NCBI RefSeq assembly: GCF_003602005.1
Contig: NZ_QZWD01000007.1
Coordinates: 62,001 to 126,000, forward strand
DNA: 64,000 nucleotides
From: Salinisphaera sp. Q1T1-3
GTDB lineage: Bacteria > Pseudomonadota > Gammaproteobacteria > Nevskiales > Salinisphaeraceae
Reading direction: 5' to 3'
Positions 24,680 to 33,351 of this stretch are shown here, in pieces. A model generated the notes under the pieces. The model was not told the DNA's origin. It did not search any database and worked only from the letters and a program-made list of their open reading frames with translations. Every line of letters starts with the position of its first letter. Within the stretch, counting starts at the first letter, position 1. A program made the position numbers and the translations under genes.

Positions 24680-26641
24680 TCAGTCGGCGTTCGGCGACGA
24701 TTTGTCGTTTTCGGGTGTCTTGTGGCCCTGTTTGTCGAGAATCGCGTTGGCCTGATCCATCAAGTGATTCATGTAATCCATGAGCGCCTGATACGGTTTG
24801 GCGGTGGCCAGATCCACGCCAGCCGCCTTGAGGATCTGGTAGCCGGATTCGGCGCCGCCCTTCGACAGCGCGTTCAGATAGGCCTTGCGTGTCGCCTCGT
24901 CGCCGGACTCGATCCGGGTGGCGAAATAGCGCCCGGCGGTAATCGAGGTCGCGTACTGATAGACGTAGAAGTCGTAGTAGAAGTGCGGGATGTAGGCCCA
25001 CTCGATGTCATCGCGATCATCGATCTTCGTGATGCCCTGATCGACCCCGTAATACTTGTCGAGGATCTTGCCGTACATCTTGGTCATGCGCGCGCCCGAC
25101 AGGGCTTCGCCTTTTTCCGCGGCCTGATGAATGGCCAGCTCGAATTCGGCGAACTGGGCCTGGCGGAAGAACGTGCCACGCAGCTGCTCAAGCGCCTGAC
25201 CGATATAGTAGAGCTTGTCCTTGTCGGTCCTGGCGTGATCGATCATGTAATCGATCAGCAGGGCCTCATTGGTGGTCGAGGCCACTTCCGCGGTGAAGAT
25301 CGGATAGTCCGACTTGGCGTAGGGCTGGGCTGCATCGGCCAGCATGCTGTGTACGCCGTGGCCCCATTCGTGGGCGTAGGTCGACACGCTTTCGTAGTCG
25401 TCGTTGAAGTTCATCAACACGTAGGGATGCACATCGTAGGCCGCGCCGTTCATGTAGGCGCCGGGGCTTTTACCCTTGGATGGATAGACACTCGTCCAGG
25501 GTTCGCTCGTGGCCTTGTCGATCAACTTCTGATAACGCGGACCCAGCGGCTCGACCGCCTTGCGCACCAGGCTGCGGGCCTGATCGAGAGTGAAGGTCTT
25601 GTCCGTGTCGACCAGCGGCGGATAGATATCGTAGTAATGGAGCTGATCGACGCCGAGCATGCGGGCCCGCAGCTTGAGATAGCGATGCAGCGTATCCAGG
25701 TGGTCATTCACCGAACTGATCAGCTCGTGGTAGACCGAGACCGGGATATCGTTGCCGGCCATGGCATCGGCCAGCGCACTGTCGTAGTGGTGCAGACGGG
25801 CATCGATGACGTGCTGGAGCACGGTCTGGTCGAGCAGCGAGCCGAAGGTGTCCTCGTATTGGTTGTATTTCGACCAGAAAGTCTTGAAGACCTGCTTGCG
25901 GACGTTGCGGTCCGGATTGCTGCGCCACTTGGTGTAGCCGGCCTGATCGATGGTTTCGGCCTTGCCGTCGATGGTGACCTGTGGCCATTCGATATCGGCC
26001 GAGGACAGCAGCGAGAACGTATCCGCCTGGCCGGCGACCGGCCCGAGCGCGGCCAGCGCCGACTCGGTCTGCTTGGACAGTGTGTGCGGGGCAGCGCGCA
26101 TCACGTTGGCCAGGTAATAGCTTTCATCGGACAGCACCGGCTTTTTCGCCCAGTCGGCGAGCTTGTCCTGATCCATCGCCGTCAGTTCCGGGCGCACATA
26201 GCCCGTGGCCTCGCCGAACTGGGATGCCAGACGGCTGACCTTGTTGCGCCGTTCCTGCGCACTGCTGTCCCGCAGATCCTCATCGGCGCGCAAGCCGGCA
26301 TAGACGGACAGCCGGGCCAGGGATTTGTCGACGTCGTTGATGGCCGCGAGTGCCTTGGCCAGCGCTTGTGGGTTGTCGGTCAGATGACCCGAGAATCGCG
26401 ACAGGGCCGCGATCTGCTTGTCGGTCTTGTCGAAGGCGTTCTGCCAGGCCTCGGGCGAGGCATAGAGATCGGCCAGGTTCCAGTGACTCGGTGTCTTGGA
26501 CGGGGCGTTTGACGCGGTACCGTCGGCGGTGCTGGCCGACGTTGTCGTATCGGTGCCGGTTGCTTCGGCCGCCAGGGCCGGCAGCGCGGTGGTACTCAAG
26601 GCAGCGGCGAGCACAGCCGCGCGAAACATGAAAGATGGCAT
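24680..26641 (-). CDS. Exported M3 family oligoendopeptidase F-like metallopeptidase
   Basis: A 653-residue zinc peptidase. The first 24 residues form a signal peptide (MPSFMFRAAV, hydrophobic, LPALAA), so it is periplasmic, unlike the usual cytoplasmic PepF. A low-complexity Thr/Ser/Ala linker follows, then the M3B body (WNLADLYASPEAWQ) and the zinc site HEWGH at 424-428, with the third ligand likely in TAEVASTTNEALL. It ends with the family's YQYATSITAGRYF region. It should cut short peptides. The ATG at 26641 was chosen for the signal peptide and the upstream GGGGGAT. The last 15 residues are charged. Confidence 0.9.
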   Translation of the reverse strand: MPSFMFRAAVLAAALSTTALPALAAEATGTDTTTSASTADGTASNAPSKTPSHWNLADLYASPEAWQNAFDKTDKQIAALSRFSGHLTDNPQALAKALAAINDVDKSLARLSVYAGLRADEDLRDSSAQERRNKVSRLASQFGEATGYVRPELTAMDQDKLADWAKKPVLSDESYYLANVMRAAPHTLSKQTESALAALGPVAGQADTFSLLSSADIEWPQVTIDGKAETIDQAGYTKWRSNPDRNVRKQVFKTFWSKYNQYEDTFGSLLDQTVLQHVIDARLHHYDSALADAMAGNDIPVSVYHELISSVNDHLDTLHRYLKLRARMLGVDQLHYYDIYPPLVDTDKTFTLDQARSLVRKAVEPLGPRYQKLIDKATSEPWTSVYPSKGKSPGAYMNGAAYDVHPYVLMNFNDDYESVSTYAHEWGHGVHSMLADAAQPYAKSDYPIFTAEVASTTNEALLIDYMIDHARTDKDKLYYIGQALEQLRGTFFRQAQFAEFELAIHQAAEKGEALSGARMTKMYGKILDKYYGVDQGITKIDDRDDIEWAYIPHFYYDFYVYQYATSITAGRYFATRIESGDEATRKAYLNALSKGGAESGYQILKAAGVDLATAKPYQALMDYMNHLMDQANAILDKQGHKTPENDKSSPNAD

Positions 26642-26835
26642 TGGCAACAAATCCCCCAAGAAATGGCGTATCGGCCCACAAGCAAAAAGCAGGCCGCTGC
26701 CGCGACGATCGCATGATCGGCTGTCAATACGTCGCCCGAGCTCATCGAGCATAGCGACAACCGGGTCGGCCGTGCAGGGCCGGTGGTGGCCCCTACGTTG
26801 TCATGGCACAGCCGGGGGCCACGGGCACGCAGGCC

Positions 26836-27849
26836 CTAAGGCGGCGGTACGGGCCAGCCTTCGGGGGCGGGGAGGCCGCGCCGGATTGCGGCCGAGAAAT
26901 CGTCGGCCGAGGGGCCCGCATCACGATCCCAGGCCAGCGCGCGGGCATTGATCCAGCCGCGACGGCGCAGCTCGGCCAGGCTGAGGCGCGTATCCAGGGC
27001 GCCGAGCGCATAGAGATAGCTGGGCAGTCGTCCGGAGACGATCAGGCGCCAGTTCCATGGCAGGCCCGGCACGATAGGTTTGACCATGTCGTAGATCAGT
27101 GTCGTGCAGTTGGCGGTCAACGTATTGTAGAAACGCGGGCGGCGCTGCAGCCGCTCGGCGGTATCCAGATAGGCATGGAACAGGGCCCGGGCCTCGCCGG
27201 GCGGCAGGCCGACGCGGTAGAGATGGACGTGCTCGCCGCGGATGTTGGTGCGGGTGCGCAGGATATCGCGCTCGTCGGCGGCCACCAGCACGAGTTCGCA
27301 TTGTCGGAACAGACCGCCGATCGCCGAGAAATGTTCGCCGTCCAGGCGCCGGACCTCCACGGAAAAGCATAGATGACGCCCGTCGGCAAAGGCGAAGGCG
27401 ACAAGCGTGTGGGCGATGTTCGGCCCGGCCCAGTAGGAGACCGCGAGATCGACCCCGACGATCGTGGCCGCATTGAACGTGCGTTTTTCCCAGCCGGGCG
27501 TGAAATCCTGCCGGGTACGCCAGACGAAATGGCGCACGTTGTCCAGTTCGACGATATCGCCGTGCCGTTGTACGCCGAGCTGCCGCGCCACGTCCGGTGC
27601 CCAGTCACGATCCTGACGGGGTGTGATGCACGCCCACCAGATCAACAACACGATCGTGGCCACGACAAAGAGCAATGGGCCGATATCGCCGCCGGTCGCA
27701 AAGCCGGCCAGGCCCGCACCGGCAAGGCCCAGCCAGATCGTGATCAACAGATAACGCGCCGGGCGCTGTCGTGGGCCGCGAAACGTCAGCGCGCCGAGGC
27801 CGTAGCCGGTGAGCACCAGGCCGGCAGTGCCGGCACCGAGACGGATCAC
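26836..27849 (-). CDS. DUF4105-type membrane protein
   Basis: About 337 residues: two or three N-terminal hydrophobic segments, then a soluble domain with DFTPGWEKRTFNA and the cysteine motif RPRFYNTLTANCTTLIYDM. That motif is typical of the DUF4105 (Lnb N-terminal periplasmic) family, whose NlpC/P60-like Cys-His arrangement suggests a hydrolase or transferase of unknown reaction. It begins 25 bp after the opgD stop on the same strand, so the two are probably one operon. The start is uncertain: the GTG at 27849 is the first plausible codon after opgD, but its ribosome site is weak. Confidence 0.72.
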   Translation of the reverse strand: MIRLGAGTAGLVLTGYGLGALTFRGPRQRPARYLLITIWLGLAGAGLAGFATGGDIGPLLFVVATIVLLIWWACITPRQDRDWAPDVARQLGVQRHGDIVELDNVRHFVWRTRQDFTPGWEKRTFNAATIVGVDLAVSYWAGPNIAHTLVAFAFADGRHLCFSVEVRRLDGEHFSAIGGLFRQCELVLVAADERDILRTRTNIRGEHVHLYRVGLPPGEARALFHAYLDTAERLQRRPRFYNTLTANCTTLIYDMVKPIVPGLPWNWRLIVSGRLPSYLYALGALDTRLSLAELRRRGWINARALAWDRDAGPSADDFSAAIRRGLPAPEGWPVPPP

Positions 27850-27874
27850 GGTGCCGGCACCGCCGGTCAGGGCA

Positions 27875-29491
27875 TCAATAATGGCGGTCGCCGGGGGCCG
27901 GTGGCTGGAACTGGTAGAGCCAGGTCTCGGACAGGGTCTGATCACCCTGCTTGAGATAGGCCCGTAGCGTGACGGGTGTCGTGTCCGAGGACGTGGGCAT
28001 CCAGTCGAAGACCGCGCGATATGCATCGATCGGGTCCATCGCGTGCACGGCGGTGTAGCTGATCTTGCCGTTGGATGCGCTGACCTCGACCTGCACGTCG
28101 GCATTGTCGTCCAGCTTTTCGAGGGTCTTGCCGGTGAAATCCACTGCGAAACGCCGGGCATATTCCTCGGGGGAATGGTCGCCGGGGATCCAGCCTTCCT
28201 GTACGTTGCCCATGCCCGACCAGGTCTCGTCGACCTCGGCCAGCGACGGCGAGGCCGGCGGCTCGGGCCACCAGTACAGGCGATAGTCGTAGGTCAGCGT
28301 CTCGCCCGGCGTGACCGGGTTGGCCGGCACCCAGAAGGCCACGATGTTGTCGACCGTCTCACCGACCGTCGGCATCTCCATGAGCGCGATCTCGCCCTTG
28401 CCCCAGTCGTTCTTCGGCTCGAGCCAGAGACTCGGGCGCCGGTTGTACCAGGCCACGGGATCACGATAGTGGTCGAAATCGTGATCGTGCTGGATCAGGC
28501 CGAAGCCTTTCGGGTTTTCGTCCTGGAACGTGTTGAACTGGATCGTCTGCGGGTTGTAGAGGGGGCGACAGATCCATTCGCCGTTGCCGCGCCACATGGA
28601 CAGCCGGTCGGAGTCGTGCATGCGCGGATAGATCGTGTCGCGCGCCGTCTCCTGGGCCGTGCCCTTGAGATACATGCTGGTCATCGGTGCGACGCCGAGT
28701 CGCTTGATGGCCTTGCGGGTATAGACGTTGGCCTCGATGTCCATGATCACGCCCTGCGCGTTGCCGGCGTCGATCGTGAAACGATAGGCTCCGGTCGCGC
28801 TGGGCGAATCGAGCAGGGCATAGACGGTGACCGTCTTGGTATCGGGATCTGGCTGCTCGAACCAGAACTGGGTGAAGTCCGGAAACTCCTCGCCCTCGGG
28901 CTCGGCAGTATTGACCGCCAGGCCACGGGCCGACAGCCCGTACTGCATGTTTTTGTCGATCGCCCGGAAATAGCTGGCCCCGAGAAACGAGGCGACCTCC
29001 GGTCGCTCGCTCGGTTTCTCGTCACCGACAGCCAGACGCCAGCCGGCAAAGCCCAGATGCTTGCCCTCGAGCTGGCCGGTGTCGACGCCGCTGTCGCCGT
29101 AGTTGAACATCGACGGCTCGAAGGGAATCAGATGTGCCCGCCCGTCCGGGCTGATGGCATGCATGCGCACCGGCACCTTGAAGTGCATGCCGGTATGAAA
29201 GAAGCGCACGCTCAGATCGATGTCGTTCTTGTCCGACCACAGGGCGTCGGCCTTGTTGAACTCGATCTTCTGGTAGTCGAGCGGTTGGAGATTCGACAGC
29301 GTCGGCGGCAGCTTTTCGGCCGGGGACTGATAGGCCTGGGTGGCCAGTTTCTTGGCCTGATCCTTGAGGCCGTCAAAGGAGAACGGTTCCCCCTTGCCCG
29401 GTTTGACCGGTGAGGCAGCAAAGGCCGGCAGGCCGGGCAGACCCAGCGCGCTCAGCGCGAGCGAGGCTTTCAAGAGCGTGCGTCGTTCCAT
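27875..29491 (-). CDS. opgD: Osmoregulated periplasmic glucan biosynthesis protein OpgD (MdoD)
   Basis: A 538-residue periplasmic protein of the OpgG/OpgD family. The N-terminus MERRTLLKASLALSAL is a twin-arginine signal, ending at PAFAA (about residue 26). Tat export separates OpgD from the Sec-dependent OpgG. The body contains NFGGKV-like beta-sandwich stretches such as ASYFRAIDKNMQYGLSARGLA and PRMHDSDRLSMWRGNGEWICRPL, characteristic of the family. OpgD shapes the backbone of osmoregulated periplasmic glucans. No opgH glucosyltransferase is adjacent, so the polymerase must be elsewhere. A DUF4105 gene follows after 25 bp. Confidence 0.92.
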   Translation of the reverse strand: MERRTLLKASLALSALGLPGLPAFAASPVKPGKGEPFSFDGLKDQAKKLATQAYQSPAEKLPPTLSNLQPLDYQKIEFNKADALWSDKNDIDLSVRFFHTGMHFKVPVRMHAISPDGRAHLIPFEPSMFNYGDSGVDTGQLEGKHLGFAGWRLAVGDEKPSERPEVASFLGASYFRAIDKNMQYGLSARGLAVNTAEPEGEEFPDFTQFWFEQPDPDTKTVTVYALLDSPSATGAYRFTIDAGNAQGVIMDIEANVYTRKAIKRLGVAPMTSMYLKGTAQETARDTIYPRMHDSDRLSMWRGNGEWICRPLYNPQTIQFNTFQDENPKGFGLIQHDHDFDHYRDPVAWYNRRPSLWLEPKNDWGKGEIALMEMPTVGETVDNIVAFWVPANPVTPGETLTYDYRLYWWPEPPASPSLAEVDETWSGMGNVQEGWIPGDHSPEEYARRFAVDFTGKTLEKLDDNADVQVEVSASNGKISYTAVHAMDPIDAYRAVFDWMPTSSDTTPVTLRAYLKQGDQTLSETWLYQFQPPAPGDRHY

Positions 29492-29616
29492 GCACCAATA
29501 TCCTTGTTATCTGGATTTATAGCTTGTTCTGGGTCTGCAACAAAGACAGATCATGTTCTGCAAGGTTCCCTGTCACACGCCGTCATGACAAGCCTCGGCG
29601 TCGCCGGAACCGGTCA

Positions 29617-30111
29617 CTAGCCGGGCGAGTCGATCTCCAATTCGGAGAGGAAAGCACTGGCCTCGTCCTGCATGTTCTGGCGCAGTTCAATCATCTTTTG
29701 CGCATAGTCGTTGAGACGACGCGAATGCTCGGTGGCCGGTGTGAATGACGGTACGCTCGCGGGCCGGCCCTCGGCATCCACGGCCACGAACACCAGAATG
29801 CAGTGTGTGGTGAAGCGGGCATCGTCGCTCTTCGGATCGCGTGCGTAGACCGACACCGAGATATGCATGCTCGTGTTGCCGGTATGGATGAGCTCGGCCC
29901 GCAGTTCGACGAGATCGCCGATGCGGATCGGGCGCAGAAACCGGATGCCGCCGACATAGGCGGTGACGCAGTAGCTGTGCGACCAGTTGGCGGCACAGGT
30001 ATAGCCGGCGTGGTCGATCCATTTCATCACGCTGCCGCCAAAGACCTTGCCGCCGAAATTGACGTCCGATGGCTCGGCCAGAAAGCGTAGCGTGATCTCG
30101 TGTTCGGGCAT
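29617..30111 (-). CDS. Acyl-CoA thioesterase, hotdog fold (YciA-like)
   Basis: A 164-residue cytoplasmic hotdog-fold enzyme. The family core is intact: EPSDVNFGGKVFGGSVMKWIDHAGYTCA (catalytic Asp/Asn region and helix), VTAYVGGIRFLRPIRIGDLVEL and GNTSMHISVSVYARDP. YciA-type thioesterases hydrolyse medium and short acyl-CoAs, keeping CoA free. The tail (MIELRQNMQDEASAFLSELEI) is a predicted helix that may help form the hexamer. Upstream is 125 bp from the opgD start; it stands alone. Confidence 0.88.
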   Translation of the reverse strand: MPEHEITLRFLAEPSDVNFGGKVFGGSVMKWIDHAGYTCAANWSHSYCVTAYVGGIRFLRPIRIGDLVELRAELIHTGNTSMHISVSVYARDPKSDDARFTTHCILVFVAVDAEGRPASVPSFTPATEHSRRLNDYAQKMIELRQNMQDEASAFLSELEIDSPG

Positions 30112-30209
30112 GACAGTCTCGAAGCAGGTTGAAAACGTTGATCAGTCTAGAGGCTGCTGCCGTATCCTACGAGGCCGGACCGAGGCGCGGCTGAATGGCC
30201 CGGCATGCC

Positions 30210-30518
30210 TCAATCGATGGGCCGTGGGCCCATATAGACATGGGCGACGGCCTGGCCGTGCATCTCGATCGTTCCGGCATAACGGCGATCGCCCCGTTGA
30301 TAGAATTCGAAGCCGTAGCGGCGGGCCAGGCGCCAGTGTCCGGTGCGGTCGCGGGTCAGGCCGAGACGCTTGAAGGCCAGTTCATCGATGAAGATCACAT
30401 CGGCTTCGGCACAGGCATTCTGTGCGGCCCGGCGGGCGCTGGCGCGGGCGCCCATGGCACGCCACCAGACCAGTGCCACGACCGCCAGGCCCAGCAACCA
30501 GGGCGCGAGTTCGAGCAT
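30210..30518 (-). CDS. DUF3301 small membrane-anchored protein
   Basis: A 102-residue protein with one N-terminal transmembrane helix (LELAPWLLGLAVVALVWW). A cytoplasmic part follows: AAQNACAEADVIFIDELAFKRLGLTRDRTGHWRLARRYGFEFYQRGD. This matches the DUF3301 family, widespread in gammaproteobacteria and of unknown role. The ATG at 30518 is five bases beyond the stop of the alpha-hydroxy-acid dehydrogenase gene and is served by a GGAG inside that gene's end, so the two are translationally linked. Confidence 0.78.
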   Translation of the reverse strand: MLELAPWLLGLAVVALVWWRAMGARASARRAAQNACAEADVIFIDELAFKRLGLTRDRTGHWRLARRYGFEFYQRGDRRYAGTIEMHGQAVAHVYMGPRPID

Positions 30519-30523
30519 GCGGA

Positions 30524-31822
30524 TCAGCTCCGGGTTCGTGGGACGAGCTCGATCGCCCCGGCGTGAATATCGGCGACCGAGGTCGCACCGGCCAGCGCCA
30601 TCGACAACGCGAAATCCGCGGCCGTGTTGGCGATCCATTCGGCTACCCCGTCGGCCCCGCCCAGGGCCAGCGCATAGGCATACGGCCGGCCGATGGCCAC
30701 GGCATCGGCGCCCAGCGCCAGGGCCTTGACGATGTCTGCCCCGGTACGCACCCCGGAATCGAGCACCAGTCGCAGATCCGGGGCGGCGGCGCGGATTGCC
30801 GGCAACGCGTCGAGACTGGCCAGGGCGCCGTCGACCTGGCGCCCGCCGTGATTCGAGACCACGAGTCCGTCGATGCCTGCAGCAGCGGCGGCGCGCGCAT
30901 CGGCCGCACTCAGCACCCCCTTGAGCAGGATCGGCAGGCGCGTCATCTCGCGTAGCCGTTCGAGTTCGGTCCAGGTCAAATCGGGCCGCGAATAGGTGGC
31001 GATGAACTGTCGGATCGCCGCCGCGGCGTGGCCGCGGCGCAGGGCCTGCCACGTCGATCCGGGATAGTGATACGCACTGGCCAGGACATTGGCCAGCAGG
31101 CGCGGTGTGATCGGTGGGCGCGTGGTATCGGCCGGCGTGTGCGCCAGCAGGTCTCGAAAGACCGGATCGTGGGTGTACTGGGCCAGCCCCTGACCGCGCA
31201 GAAACGGCAGATGGCCGAGCGCGAGATCGCGAGGGCGCCAGCCGAGCAGCGGCGTATCCAGGGTCACCACGAGGGCATCGCACCCGCAGGCCTCGGCGCG
31301 TGCGACCAGCGAGGCCGCGAGCGCATCGGACTTCGGCCAGTACAACTGGAACCAGCGGGGCGCATGATCGGCGATGCGGCGCATGGCCGCCGTGCAGGCC
31401 TCCATCGATCGACCGGCCTGGTTGGAGAAGATCATCGGCACGCCGGTGCGGGCTGCGGCCTCGGCCACGCCGACGTCGGCGCTGCGATGCGCCAGCTCCA
31501 GTGCGCCGATCGGCGCCAGCAGAAACGGCTGCGGGTAGCGGTGGCCGAACAACGAGATCGCGGTATCGCGTACTGCGATATCGCGCAGCATGCGCGGCAC
31601 GAGCCGCCACTCGTCGAACGCCCGTCGATTGGCGGCTACGGTGGTCTCGTCGCCGGCACCGCCGGCGATATAGGCATGGGCACGGGCCGACAGACGACGC
31701 TGTGCCCGGGCGGCGAGCGCATCGTGCGTGATCGGAAGTCTGGGCCGATGGCCGGCCAGTCCGGCGCGATAGATCGCCTGCTGGCGGTCGTGGGTTCCGG
31801 TCGTCGGGGGCGGTTCTGCCAT
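30524..31822 (-). CDS. FMN-dependent alpha-hydroxy-acid dehydrogenase/oxidase (LldD/lactate monooxygenase-like)
   Basis: A 432-residue TIM-barrel flavoprotein. It has AHAYIAGGAGDETT at the FMN phosphate side, PFLLAPIG, FQLYWPKSD, the lysine segment LPILLKGVL, the active-site pair SNHGGRQVDGA (catalytic His and substrate Arg), and DSGVRTGADIVKALALGADAVAIGRP. The family oxidises L-2-hydroxy acids such as lactate, glycolate or mandelate. The protein is longer than LldD (about 380-396) and closer in length to lactate 2-monooxygenase-like members. Substrate unresolved. ATG at 31822. It is divergent from the polyamine cluster. Confidence 0.88.
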   Translation of the reverse strand: MAEPPPTTGTHDRQQAIYRAGLAGHRPRLPITHDALAARAQRRLSARAHAYIAGGAGDETTVAANRRAFDEWRLVPRMLRDIAVRDTAISLFGHRYPQPFLLAPIGALELAHRSADVGVAEAAARTGVPMIFSNQAGRSMEACTAAMRRIADHAPRWFQLYWPKSDALAASLVARAEACGCDALVVTLDTPLLGWRPRDLALGHLPFLRGQGLAQYTHDPVFRDLLAHTPADTTRPPITPRLLANVLASAYHYPGSTWQALRRGHAAAAIRQFIATYSRPDLTWTELERLREMTRLPILLKGVLSAADARAAAAAGIDGLVVSNHGGRQVDGALASLDALPAIRAAAPDLRLVLDSGVRTGADIVKALALGADAVAIGRPYAYALALGGADGVAEWIANTAADFALSMALAGATSVADIHAGAIELVPRTRS

Positions 31823-32058
31823 GTGCGGCTCCGATGCGTACCGGCGCGCGCACAGTCGCCCCGGTCTCATCCAGAATAGAGGGCGCACGGCGTTGCGCCA
31901 ATGCCGGCCGGCCGATGCGCTGTACAGGTGTGAGCGGCAAGGCGCCGGTGCACGGCATGACCGCGCGCCGCGATGCCGGCACTATAGCCGGACGTGCGAA
32001 CCGCGGCCCCGCCAACAGCCGGCAGTGCCCCGATGGCAATCACGAGACCGGGAGGCCG

Positions 32059-33351
32059 ATGAGCGACTACGTCGACAGCTATTATCGCGACACGAATCGT
32101 GTGACGCTCGCGCCGACGCCGCGGCTGGCGGGGGCGGCACGGGCCGATGTCGCGATCGTCGGTGGCGGCGTGACCGGTGTCTCGGCCGCGCTGTCGCTGG
32201 CCGAGCGTGGTTACGATGTCGCGCTGCTCGAAGCCAATCGAATCGGTTGGGGCGCCTCGGGGCGCTCGGGCGGTCAGATCCTCACCGGTTTCGGCACCGG
32301 CATGTCGACGTTCGCCGAGGCGCTCGGCGCGACGGCGGCCCGGCATATCTTTGCCATGTCACGCGAGGCGGTTTCGCACACCGTCGCCCGGATCGAGACG
32401 CATGCCATCGACTGCGATCTGCGCCCCGGGGCGATCTACGCTGCATTGAAGCCGCGCCACATGACCGAATTCGCGCGCGAGCGCGACATGCTGCAGCGCG
32501 ACTACGATTACGATGGCCTGACACTGCTCGATGACGAGGCGTTGGCCGCGCGGGTGCAGAGCCCGCGCTACATCGGCGGGCTGCGCGATGCCGAGTCCTG
32601 GCATCTGCACCCGTTGAACTATGTGCGCGGGCTGGCGCATGCGGCCCAGACCGTCGGGGCCCGACTGTACGAGGACTCGGCCGCCGTGCGCATCGAACCC
32701 GGGTCGCGGCCGGTCGTGCACACCGCGACCGGCCGACTGCAGGCCGATTGGCTGGTGCTGGCCGGCAACGCCTATCTCGCTGCCGATCTCGTGCCGGAGC
32801 TGTCCGGGCACGTGATGCCGGTGGGCAATTACATCATTGCCACCGAGCCGTTGCGCGAGGACCAGGTCGCATCCAGTCTGCCCGGCGACGATGCGCTCTC
32901 GGATGCCAATTTCGTGCTCGACTACTACCGCCTGTCGACGCCGCCGGGTACCTCACCGCGTCTGCTCTATGGTGGCCAGGTCAGCTATGGTCACCGGCCG
33001 CCGCGACGGCTCGTCGCGCGCATGCAGGCCAAGCTCGGCCGGCTGTTTCCGGCACTGGCGGGTATCGGTATCGATTACAGCTGGGGTGGTCTCGTGGGTG
33101 TGACCCGCAACCGCGCGCCGCATTTCGGGCGTGTGGGCGACAACATATTCTATGCTCAGGGGTACTCGGGCCATGGCATGGCCTTTGCGGGACTGGCAGG
33201 CGGTCTGATCGGCGATGCCGTGGCCGGCCAGGCCGAGCGTTTCGATCTCTATGCACGCATGGCGCATCGTCGCTTTCCGGGCGGAACGCGGTTGCGCACG
33301 CCGTTGCTGGTGCTGGCCACGAATTTCTATCGTATGCGGGACTTGATATGA
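32059..33351 (+). CDS. puuB: Gamma-glutamylputrescine oxidase-type FAD oxidoreductase
   Basis: A 430-residue DAO-family flavoprotein. It starts MSDYVDSYYRDTNR (typical of PuuB), then DVAIVGGGVTGVSAALSLAE (FAD GxGxxG), GWGASGRSGGQI, and the C-terminal WGGLVGVTRNRAPHFGRV and YAQGYSGHGM segments. PuuB oxidises gamma-glutamylputrescine to the aminoaldehyde plus ammonia and H2O2, the second step of the Puu pathway. It opens the polyamine operon: GGAGG lies just before the ATG, and its TGA overlaps the potA ATG (ATGA). Confidence 0.9.
   Translation: MSDYVDSYYRDTNRVTLAPTPRLAGAARADVAIVGGGVTGVSAALSLAERGYDVALLEANRIGWGASGRSGGQILTGFGTGMSTFAEALGATAARHIFAMSREAVSHTVARIETHAIDCDLRPGAIYAALKPRHMTEFARERDMLQRDYDYDGLTLLDDEALAARVQSPRYIGGLRDAESWHLHPLNYVRGLAHAAQTVGARLYEDSAAVRIEPGSRPVVHTATGRLQADWLVLAGNAYLAADLVPELSGHVMPVGNYIIATEPLREDQVASSLPGDDALSDANFVLDYYRLSTPPGTSPRLLYGGQVSYGHRPPRRLVARMQAKLGRLFPALAGIGIDYSWGGLVGVTRNRAPHFGRVGDNIFYAQGYSGHGMAFAGLAGGLIGDAVAGQAERFDLYARMAHRRFPGGTRLRTPLLVLATNFYRMRDLI

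Noticed and set aside
24722-26512. A 596-codon open frame on the plus strand
   Set aside because: It lies wholly antisense to the exported M3 peptidase, whose HEWGH site and signal peptide are clear. Long antisense frames are common at this GC content, and the translation has no recognisable motif.
28043-29413. A 456-codon plus-strand frame across opgD
   Set aside because: Antisense shadow of opgD. Its composition is typical of the complementary frame of a GC-rich gene, and no family is recognisable.
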